Of a stretch of DNA of 64,000 bases, positions 38,301 through 47,454 are shown in pieces. The DNA is from Antedon mediterranea (Eukaryota > Echinodermata > Crinoidea > Comatulida > Antedonidae), in NCBI RefSeq assembly GCF_964355755.1, contig NC_092677.1, forward strand, positions 13,974,601-14,038,600, given 5' to 3'. The stretch's first letter is position 1, and the number at the start of each line of letters is the position of its first letter. The translations under genes were made by a program, and so were the position numbers. The notes below the pieces were generated by a model. That model was not told where the DNA came from. It worked only from the letters and a program-made list of their open reading frames with translations, and made no database searches.

Positions 38301-41300
38301 TGTTTCTGGGGTCTTTCTCAAGACAAGAAACTTGATTTCTTCTAGAGAAGACCCAAATGATGGCTTATTACTAATGTTTTCATTTATGTACACCATCTAT
38401 ATATTATACTGTATAATGCCATTGTTGAACAAATAAATGTTTTTTGAACATTTGATCATTTGAACATCTAAGAAGTTTTAATTTACAACATAGTACATAC
38501 AGTAAATGTATTCCATTTATGGGTTGTAGTAACTTTTTTTAATCTCTTGGAAACATAAATGTCATTCACCTACTCAATTTATGGCTTATTCACCTTTTAA
38601 ATCATAACAACATGACGTTACTACTAGTACTACTGTACCGGTAATTTCATAAATAAATGCAGTCTGTCTATGGGAAAAAGGACACAAAATATCTTTAAAA
38701 ATTACGATTAATAAAATATAATAGTAAAGAATGTTTATTACGTAGCAAACATGATAAAGTTTAAAGATGCTTTAATATTTGAAATTAAATTAAGAAATTT
38801 ACATTGTTTCATTATTAATTATTGAAAATATGCTTATAAATATTCAAACAAAAAAATTGTTACTAACATACACATAAAAACATTAAGGAACTTTAATTGT
38901 TATTAATTATTATTAGTATGGATGTACAGTAATATAGTATAATGGGAAGAAGACACACCCCTACTACCAGACAATGGTTAGATAAATACCACAGGAAAGT
39001 GCGAAGACTCTTAGAATTCAAAACAAAGACAAACCATGAAAAAATGAAAAAAACAGTTCAAACTTCCTGCCGCTCCTAGACCAGAATAAACATTGTTATG
39101 ATTAGATTGTTAAATCTTTATTTTGTAAGAGTTTGTATCTACTGTAGTATTAATGGTTTTTTAATATAAAACCCCCAAAAACAAAAATGGCTGTTTCTGC
39201 AGGGCGCAATAACAACATTTTTTCAATCCATCCAATCTTTATACTTTTTTAATAAAACTAGTTCAAAATGCAATATAATGATTATTTTGATTGACCTTAT
39301 ACTTTAGCCAGCATCTTGTCCATTGAACATTTTTTGTCAACGACTACTCACAACGCATTTTTTTTATCAGCGCAAATTGCGGTTGATAAAAAAACGGATG
39401 TTCGGCAGTTCCCAGCAGCAGAAACCAGCCCCAAGACTAAGACTAAGAGATGTAGTTTGTAAAGTGTATTAGAAATTCATCAAAGATTATTTATTTATTC
39501 GACTTCTCACTAACTCAGTTAGTGAAGGATCTGGACCAACAGGTGGTAAACACCTCTAAAACGGTCCAGTCCCAATTTGCACAGTGGCTGTGTGTGACAG
39601 TGGCTGTGTTTGTGTGGACTAGTACACCGGGGTAACCCCCTACTCGTCTCGAAAGATGTACTAGGTGCTTTAAAGTGCGCATGAGCTATGTGTACACTGG
39701 ACCTACGGTTTATAGTCCTTATCCGAGAAGACTCGTTCTATCACCAGAACCATGGAGCAAGTGAGCCTCGAACCCTTGCCGATGTTATGGCTACGTAATT
39801 ACGGTTCCACTGTCTTAACCGCTCGGCCACTCACTCGCCGAGTACTCTATCCAAGTACATAGAGCTATCATACGTTGGTAGAATTTAGGAATTGTTCTCA
39901 TTCCAGCATGTCTCTTTGGTGGGCTATAAGTATTTAGGGATTTATGTTTACAGTATTTCTAAAACAGTATAAACAAAAACTGTTAACAATTATATAGACT
40001 TATTGTCATATTATTTATTATCTTTATAAATTGTAATGCCATAATTCATTTTGAAACCCTTTATAGGGGACAGCATATTACTGTATACTTATAGTTGTCA
40101 AATTATGACATGATAAAGGTACATGGTTAAAAGGGTGTTAATATATTATAGATCTTTGTAAAAATAATAATTAAAGGATACTGTACATACCAATTACTTA
40201 CTAGAAATCTTAGCCGATTTTTTTCTGTAATCTCATGGGTCAGATTTTAATTAAAATAATATGTTGAACAATTAACCTAATTAATAACTAATACATTTAA
40301 ACCTATTCTAAATCGTACAGATAAAACTATTTTATTACAGTGACCATCTGCATTGACAGGAATTAAACTTTGTTTTCTTACCAACAGTATTGTAACTCTC
40401 GTAAAATTACTGGGGAAAAAGGCAATGCAATGGGTAACAAAAAAATAACAAATATCAAATCCTAGTATTAGAAACGTTTTAAATTTGTGTTACTGCATGA
40501 CACAGTACATACAGTACATGCATTCAAAAATAGCCTATTTTTGTGGTTTGAAATTTGGTGATGATTTAGCAATGTGATTATACTGTAGTGGAAGTATTGG
40601 TTTCAATGTGGTTTATATACATTAATTTAGGATATTGATAGGCCTTTATAGGTACTAATAGGTTATAGGTACCGGAAGTGAGATTAGTGGTACCTGTAGT
40701 ATGGTAGAATACGTGATTCGTTTTCTTTTATTATCAAACCTTGAAAACTGATTTAGCAACTAATTATTGGTAAAAGAAAGAGTTTACTTTTCCTTGTCGT
40801 TTGCCGCAACAGCAAATTATAAATTTATTATTGATATCTTAGCAATTCAGCTACCTCTTTTGCTCATGATGAGTTATTGTAGGAAGGGCTGGCGATACCT
40901 TTTTTGAGCACAGAAATTGTAAATGTAAATAGAGCTGCCTAAACCCATGCATCTTGTGTACAGTAATTGAATTCAAATTTGATGGTTGAACTTTATGGAC
41001 TGTATTTTGAATGAATGTATTAATTAATTAACATTACATACACAATACTTACACTACTGTACCCCCTCCCTACAACTGAATCCCCCTTGTATTAAATTAA
41101 TTTAGTTTTGGGGATGTGGGGCTGGGGACACTGGATATGAAATTTGGAAAAATTAGGATATTATTTATATTATTAATTTATACTTTACTCTCTGTAGTGT
41201 ATGGTATATTTAAACATCAGTATCACCAGTTATAACTTATGAAACATTATTGCTATATTATGATTTAATGGTGGAGCCTGTGGAACTGACATGCCACAGG

Positions 41301-44300
41301 ATACATGATTATAGCCTATGATTTATAAATAGTCACAAAGTTACATTAGGCCCCATCGGGGCAGAAAAGCGTGTGGATTCTAGTGTGAGGAACTACCATG
41401 GGGTATGGTGTTCCTCAACCTTAGATAATTAACAGGAAATGATTCAGTTAATATACAATAGAATAATTGAAGTGGTGTCATTAAAGGGCATGTGAGTGTA
41501 CTATTATTTATTAAACTAAAGGGACAGAGTTACTTTATGATGTGTGTGATTGTACTATTAAAGGGACAGAGTTACTTTATGATGTGTGTGACTGTGAGTG
41601 AATTATTAAAGGGACACAGAGATCCTTTTTTTAAATGTGATAACATTTTCGTGTGCAAGTGTATCGTTTACTGTACTTTGTGATTTGATTATATTGTCAT
41701 GTGTGAGTTTAACAAAGGGACAGAGTTACTGTACCTTTTTGATGCTTTAATGAGTGTATGCTTTTTTTTTGTGATGACATACTCACACAGAAATGAATAG
41801 ATTAATGTGGAAAAAATTTGATGGAAATAATTATAAAATTTAAAATTATTAAATTAAATTATTTTAAAGAATGCTACTATAAATAAATGTTTATGTACAG
41901 TATAACTAATGTGGTCTTGAACTTTCTTGTTTGGAAATCATTGATTTCCTACTATTGTTCACTGTATGTGCCACCAACCTTGAATAAGTTTTGTACACTC
42001 ATTACAACAGAAACTACCATAGAATTTCAATAGCTTCTGTTTGTTGTTATTTACTTTGAATTTTACCTGTTTTTTTTTATTGTTCATAGTATAAAGAATG
42101 TATAAAGTACAAAAGTACAGTTAGAAAAAAAACAAAAACATGTAAAATTATAAGAAAGCCCAATGATAACATGTTTGGTATTTCTAGGCATATAATTATT
42201 TAAACTTATTTTATAATGATTATTCTTTTTATATATATTTTTTGGTATACTCTATTACTATTTATTTATTAGGTGGACTTTTATTTATGTAGATTGTGGA
42301 AATATAACATTTTATGTTCCTTTTTCTTTATTAATTTATTAACTTGTACTTTGTTTCTTATTTGTCTTGTAGGTTGTTACACCAAATTACACAAAACCAT
42401 CAGCTCATGTACAATCTGATTACGATGTGCCACCAAATCCCAGACCTGCTGGTCACTCATCACCACCATCATTGGTATCTGCGTATGACACGCTACCAAC
42501 AGGAAACCGACAAAAACTTGAAATTGCTAATCCAGATTATGATGTTCCTCCACCTGCTAAGAAATGTCTGACTCCTACTACTGAAAACAGTGGATTTGAA
42601 GAGTATGATGTACCAAGACCTCAGGCTGCTCATAACGACGAGCTCTACGATGTGCCGAAAAGTTTTGCAAAAAAGGGGAATCCTATGACTGTGAATGCTC
42701 CCAATTTGATTGAAATGACTTATGATTTTCCTGTGCCTCATAGAAATGCTATGGTTCTAAACAGCTATAAGAATACATCTAACGATATTTGCGATGGTTT
42801 GGCAAAGCAGACAAAGGTGACTGTGTACAAGGCACCACAAGGAAATGAGCCAGACGACACATATGATACACCACCCTCTCATGGTCTTACATTACACAAC
42901 ATCAATAATACATCAATATCATCTAATGGAGGTCCAAGCGAGATATATGACACGCCACCATCACGGATTATGCCAGAGCAGGAAAATTCTGATTTGTATG
43001 ATACTCCTCCTAGTCATTACCCAGAGAGTTTGTATGACACACCTCCACCAAGTCGAGTTATTCAGGACAATTACGACACACCAGTCGTTGACAAGTTTCG
43101 AATGATGAAACTAAACGGTCATCAAGATTCCGTTTATGACGTACCCCCTCAAGTAACCAAGGACAAACCCGGTAGTCTTACTCACCCAAGTCAAAGACAC
43201 TCTGTTAACGAATTAGATTCCCATGTACCATTGAACAACATATCAACACGATTATCAAAATCCGTAAACGACCTTGACGACGTAAATCACGGTCATTTGA
43301 ACTTGGATCGTGATGCTGCTATGGACTTGTTTATACAAAAGCAGCAAACGTTAGAGGGTTGCACTGCAAATTTCTTAAGCTATGTGAGTAGTACTTGGAG
43401 AACTCGCGAAGTACTATCGATACGATTACAGGAAATTCGCAGTGCTTCCGAACAAGTGCGTGTCGCTATGAAAGACATTGTTAACTTTGGTAATGGTGCA
43501 TTGTCAAATGCAGCTTCTCTTCCAGAAATCAAGAAGAAAATTAACTTAGAATTTCAACCATTACTAGACTTACACGCCACATTATATAATCTTGGAATTG
43601 CTCTTGACGAACAAGGATGGGACATTAACAAACTTTTGAAATTACAGGCAATAAATAATGCAGATGAATTAGATAATTTTGTGTTTACATCCAGAAGTAT
43701 TCATGATCAATTAACGAGATTTGCGTCGGTCATTAGCACATACTCTGCACAGATATTCAAAAGGTCAGCGACCTCCGCAGCAAGACCGCTTCCAGAAACA
43801 CCAAGTAACACTAATTGGGTGACGGCAGAAAAGGAATACTCACCCAATAGTAGAGATGTGTCAAAAGTGCGCCCTCTACCAGATATACCACCACCCTTGA
43901 GTCCGAAAACAGCACCTTACAATAAGATGATCATACCTGAGAAACAACCACTCACAGTGTCGCAACACGATTTGGAGATTTTAAGTTACTATCGCAATGA
44001 AGTTGAAGCACATTCGTTAGAACTTAGCAATGCGACCGCGCTGTTTTTCACATGTATTGAAGAACATCTCCCACCAAAGATTTTTGTTGCTCACAGCAAG
44101 CATGTAATTTTAACAGGACATAAAATGGTGTTTATTGGCGACACACTGCATCATAATGTTCAAAGTATTGAACTACGCAATAAAATTATTCACTGCAGCG
44201 ATTTAATGTGCGAATGTTTAAATACAGGAGTGACTGCAACAAAAACCGCTGCATTACAGTTTCCAGCCGTGCAACCTTTACAAGATATGGTAGACAAAAT

Positions 44301-44367
44301 GACGGAGATCGAAGCTGCAGCCAACCAATTAAAATCTAGTATTTTATTCTGTTTAAATAATAAATAA
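35107..44367 (+). CDS. BCAR1: CAS-family scaffold protein (p130Cas/NEDD9-like), two secure coding exons
   Basis: CAS proteins are catalytically inactive adaptors at focal adhesions. Their SH3 domain binds FAK/PTP-PEST proline motifs, Src-family kinases phosphorylate the YxxP repeats, and Crk SH2 domains dock there to drive Rac signalling and migration. Here the order is complete: an SH3 domain (exon 35107-35337), about 13 YxxP motifs, a serine-rich four-helix bundle (about 43300-43780), two RPLP proline motifs and the C-terminal FAT-like domain with the family-typical PPKIFVAHSK and MVFIGDTL stretches. With the candidate Met-Lys exon the product is 743 residues, against 870 for human BCAR1 and 834 for NEDD9. 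One gene of this type is expected in an invertebrate, so it is likely pro-orthologous to BCAR1, NEDD9, EFS and CASS4. The usual YDYV Src-SH2 site is absent. Confidence 0.93.
38095..38450 (+). mobile_element. LINE C-terminal remnant and 3' UTR
   Basis: One frame reads IWNDLDDKLKHFKSLYTF then RKNF, a stop and KYL. This is the familiar CR1/L2-type RT ending (WNxLPxxIKxxxSLxxFKxxLKxYL). It is followed by an AT-rich 3' UTR with an imperfect hairpin (GGTCTTTCTC / GAGAAGACC) and AATAAA at 38432-38437. Stops before and inside the motif show that it is dead. Confidence 0.55.
39188..39435. mobile_element. ~250 bp non-autonomous element with inverted ends
   Basis: The left end, TGGCTGTTTCTGCAGGG, and the right end, CCCAGCAGCAGAAACCAGCC, are imperfect inverse copies. 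The TTTCTGC core resembles the ends of the element at 21895-22413, suggesting one family. There is no coding capacity. Confidence 0.45.
39485..39840 (-). mobile_element. tRNA-derived SINE
   Basis: On the reverse strand the head contains an A box, TGGCCGAGCGG (39819-39829), and a B box, GGGTTCGAGGCTC (39763-39775). The TGGCCGAGCGGTTAAG segment points to a Leu/Ser-type tRNA source. About 270 bp of unrelated body follows, ending with GAAGTCGAATAAATAAATAA (39485-39503), an A-rich tail typical of retroposition. Both pol III boxes look intact, so the copy could be transcribed. Confidence 0.75.
41518..41650 (+). repeat. 42-48 bp tandem repeat
   Basis: AAAGGGACAGAGTTACTTTA followed by TGATGTGTGTGA recurs at 41518 and 41560, with a partial unit at 41608 and a single half unit near 41715. 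Confidence 0.65.
42373..44367 (+). CDS. BCAR1: CAS terminal exon: substrate domain to C-terminus
   Basis: This single exon of 665 codons including the TAA stop enters in phase 0 after TTGTAG. About 13 YxxP motifs lie between 42388 and 43155; most are YDVP or YDTP, the preferred Crk-SH2 sites after Src phosphorylation, with variants YTKP, YDFP and YKAP. One YDTLP is out of register. The helical serine-rich domain follows (about 43300-43780), then RPLPETP and RPLPDIPPP as candidate Src-SH3 ligands. The FAT-like C-terminal domain runs from about 43950 to the stop. No YDYVHL-like sequence is present between the RPLP motifs and the C-terminal domain, although the reading frame is continuous there. 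Confidence 0.95.
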   Translation, partial: VVTPNYTKPSAHVQSDYDVPPNPRPAGHSSPPSLVSAYDTLPTGNRQKLEIANPDYDVPPPAKKCLTPTTENSGFEEYDVPRPQAAHNDELYDVPKSFAKKGNPMTVNAPNLIEMTYDFPVPHRNAMVLNSYKNTSNDICDGLAKQTKVTVYKAPQGNEPDDTYDTPPSHGLTLHNINNTSISSNGGPSEIYDTPPSRIMPEQENSDLYDTPPSHYPESLYDTPPPSRVIQDNYDTPVVDKFRMMKLNGHQDSVYDVPPQVTKDKPGSLTHPSQRHSVNELDSHVPLNNISTRLSKSVNDLDDVNHGHLNLDRDAAMDLFIQKQQTLEGCTANFLSYVSSTWRTREVLSIRLQEIRSASEQVRVAMKDIVNFGNGALSNAASLPEIKKKINLEFQPLLDLHATLYNLGIALDEQGWDINKLLKLQAINNADELDNFVFTSRSIHDQLTRFASVISTYSAQIFKRSATSAARPLPETPSNTNWVTAEKEYSPNSRDVSKVRPLPDIPPPLSPKTAPYNKMIIPEKQPLTVSQHDLEILSYYRNEVEAHSLELSNATALFFTCIEEHLPPKIFVAHSKHVILTGHKMVFIGDTLHHNVQSIELRNKIIHCSDLMCECLNTGVTATKTAALQFPAVQPLQDMVDKMTEIEAAANQLKSSILFCLNNK

Positions 44368-44476
44368 TTAGACACCAAGCAATCTGTACTCCTGTACTGT
44401 ACCGGTATGTAAAATAGATACATAACATTTACCTTGCGAAATTTAGAGTATTGCTAAAAGGGCATACATTTTGATT

Positions 44477-44482
44477 AATAAA
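44477..44482 (+). promoter_or_regulatory. Poly(A) signal for the CAS gene
   Basis: AATAAA lies 110 nt after the stop codon. A second AATAAA at 44715-44720 offers an alternative longer 3' UTR. Confidence 0.5.
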
Positions 44483-45319
44483 TTTTATGTACATTTATAA
44501 ACCTGTTTTCAATCAGAATTTGTACATTTTATTAATTGTTATATTAGAAAAAATAATATAATTTAGCAACAATTGTTAAAAAACATTTTCAGATTTAAAG
44601 CAAAATACTGTGGTACTTGAAACCATTTTGGTACAAATAATATCTAATGTAGTTATGTTATATTCCAATTCAACTGTTAAAACATTCTGAATTTTGTTGT
44701 TTGATGATAATTATAATAAAGACAAATTTTCTTTAAAATTCAAAGTATGTTTTGTTATGAAAGTTTTAAAAAAACATTTTTCAGATTAAAAATTTAGTTG
44801 GAAACAATAAGTGGGCAAGCAGGAATAGCTTTATAGAAGTTTTTTGAAATAAAAAAATATCTAAACAAGTATTACGCAGAATAATATAGAGGGGGCTATG
44901 ACAATGAGGGTAAAATGAAATGAAAACTAAGCAGGAAATTGGGGATACTCTGTGAAAAATTGTAGATGCTATTTGGGATATAAAGAAGGGTGTTAAACCG
45001 TATGCAAATTAATTGCAGTACTACATTATGTTAACATTAGTTCCACAAAATTAAATCGCTTAAAAATAGAGTTAAATATGTTCTACACAGGTTGCTAGAT
45101 AATAATTAATGTATTCAATAATAGCTAAATATCTACTCATATATTCATGTTAAATCTCATGTTTCTAGCTTTTAAGTTGCTGAATAAACTTTCGATCAAG
45201 TTCACTTTTTGGATGAATGAATTTTGTGTTTGTTTTTTCTTTAATTTAGATTTATTGTCCAAAACTTCAATCAGGCTCTGAATTTGGAAATGACAGTTTT
45301 CTAGTATAGCTGACAAACT

Positions 45320-46105
45320 TAACAAACTGCAAAAAACTAGTTTGTAAAAGTTTGGTTTGACAAATTAGATTGCTAAAGTTTTGGTGAAAGCAGCAAGTCA
45401 AATATAAATACTTGTAAGTGCTTTACAATCTTCTCAAAACAATGATAAACTCACAGTTTCCAAACAAGATTAGCAATCTAAGCTACCATTAAAAGCCTAG
45501 ACAGTCAGTGTACACCAGTTGACAAACTTTCGGTAAACTAAAGAAACTAGTTTTTAACTGGTAAACTTTAGTTTGCAATCTTAAGCAAACTTTGGAGTTC
45601 AGCAACAAAAATGTTTAAGTTTGCCAGTGTCAACCAGTTGTAAACTGTTTTTTTCCAGTTTACCATGTTGTCAACTGGTCTACACTGCCAAAACTTTCTT
45701 GGGCAAAATTTTCTCAGTTTGCAAACCAATGTTTTTTTTAGTGTAGATCATTTTTAAACTTGAATACCAAAGTTTGTCAACTGACCTACACTGGCAAACT
45801 TTTCTAGTTATACCAGTTTAAACTAGTTTTCTTCAATTAACCAAAGTTTGTCAACTGATCTACACTGGCAAACTTTTCTAGTTAGACCAGTTTTAAACTA
45901 GTTTTCTCTAATTATATCAAAGTTTGTCAACTGACCTACACTGGCAAACTTTTCTAGTTAGACCAATTTTAAACTAGTTTTCTCTAATTATACCAAAGTT
46001 TGTCAACTGACCTACACTGGCAAACTTTTCTAGTGTAGGCCAGTTTTAAACTAGTTTTCTTCAATTTACCAAAGTTTGTCAACTTCATTGTTTGCTAGAG
46101 TAGAC
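45320..46105. repeat. Foldback-like cluster of ~76 bp repeats in both orientations
   Basis: Four direct units begin at 45767, 45841, 45917 and 45993, with a partial fifth at 46069. Each contains CAAAGTTTGTCAACTG, CTACACTGGCAAACTTTTCT and TTTTAAACTAGTTTTCT. Inverted copies of the same unit lie at about 45505-45590 and 45619-45690 (CAGTTGACAAACTTT, AAACTAGTTTTTAACTGG). This direct plus inverted arrangement resembles the long compound termini of foldback elements. No gene is encoded. Confidence 0.65.
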
Positions 46106-46378
46106 TAGGTTTAACATTATATTTCTTAATTTCCAGTTTAGAAGAATGAGATCAGAGTCATCATTACAGTTTTTATGTATTCTAAAATGTATTTGAATTG
46201 AACAATGAACATAATAATAAATACAGTGGTAGGAAATCCTAATATAGTATACAGCAGTTCGGTCAACTGGCAGGTGGGCTAGTAGCCATCAAGTCAAATC
46301 ATGTTTTTTTATACTATAGTTCTTCACATTTTTGCGATAACAGCTTGGCGTGAGAAGGATTTACAAACTTAGATATGA

Positions 46379-46612
46379 TCAGTTCACCCGAACCTACATT
46401 TTATTAATGGACCCATTGGCGGTATTAACTTTCAAGAATTAATTTTTGAATATGTAAACAAACAGCATCGCTCTTTTATTTATAGTCTTCAACATCCAGA
46501 CCTATATAGACAAAAGCTGTCACAATTTGCTAGAGGCTATTTTTATGAGCATGTTACTGGTGAAAAGGTTATCTTATGCTATCATTGGTTTACTTTCAAC
46601 ATCAAAACATAA
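46379..46612 (+). other. Open frame without start codon, unidentified
   Basis: Seventy-seven open codons between TGA and TAA encode a balanced, protein-like sequence (for example GGINFQELIFEYVNKQHRSF). There is no in-frame ATG near the start and no clear splice sites were confirmed. It could be a decayed transposase fragment or chance; I do not recognise it. Confidence 0.2.
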
Positions 46613-47376
46613 AAAATGAAGATTAATAAAATCACATTTTGAAAAGGCCTTTTCTAGTTTAATGAAAGTTAAAAAAAGAATGTTTTCACTTTATAAATGA
46701 AAAAATTGAACTAAAAACCAATTTGACTAATTCTGTTCTATTTATTATTTTCTGCCACATGCATATACACAATATTGTATTACAACACATTTCTATTTAT
46801 ATAGAAAAATTCATTGATTGACATGGTTACAATTTACCAAGCATTTTGATAACATTTTTACTATTTTATCACTTTCTGATATTAATTTTGTTTCATTTTT
46901 TTTTTAGAGATTATTTATTTGATTACGTTTATTCGCCTCCCCTGAATAAACGCCTCCCTTGAATGATGAATCAATATAAACTATGTATGTGATTAAAATG
47001 GAATATTCAACAACAAAATGTATTAAAAGAAGTTTTTTGTCAGGATAACAATATATTATTATTAAGTACACTTTCATACGAGAATTTCTAAAGTACTGGG
47101 ATACTGTATATAGTTCTATTCTAAAGTAATATCAAATCTGAAAACAAAAAAAGCCCCAAAAACTTTTTTTACATCTTGGTGGCGTCTTTCCAGAAGAACC
47201 TATCTAGCGCCATCTATATTTCAATTCTACTCCTCGACATGACTTTCGGACATGTGGGTTAAATTTGACCCGGACGTGCCGGCCGGCAAAAAACCTCCAA
47301 GTATGCGGAAATAGTAAATGCAGATTTCCCATCACACACAGAAATTAGCTAAAAAACATCGGCTTTTAAACAAAAT

Positions 47377-47454
47377 ATGGCTGCTAAATTATTGTTAACA
47401 GAATCTATTAACTTCCTGCAAGTTTCCAGATTTTCATTTTTTAACTTTAAACAG
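47377..47454 (+). CDS. TMEM143: TMEM143 exon 1: start and mitochondrial presequence
   Basis: ATG in AATATGGCTGC begins 26 codons ending CAG|GTAAGA in phase 0. The peptide is hydrophobic with Lys and Arg and a single Glu. The start was chosen because it opens the only frame that splices into exon 2. Confidence 0.85.

Larger units (their letters stand above)
35338..42372 (+). other. CAS intron 2 (7.0 kb), non-coding
   Basis: It is bounded by GTAATA and a TTGTCTTGTAG acceptor, both in phase 0. It contains a LINE remnant (38.1 kb), an inverted-repeat element (39.2 kb), a tRNA-derived SINE (39.5-39.8 kb) and a 42 bp tandem repeat (41.5 kb). No further conserved exon was recognised. Confidence 0.7.
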
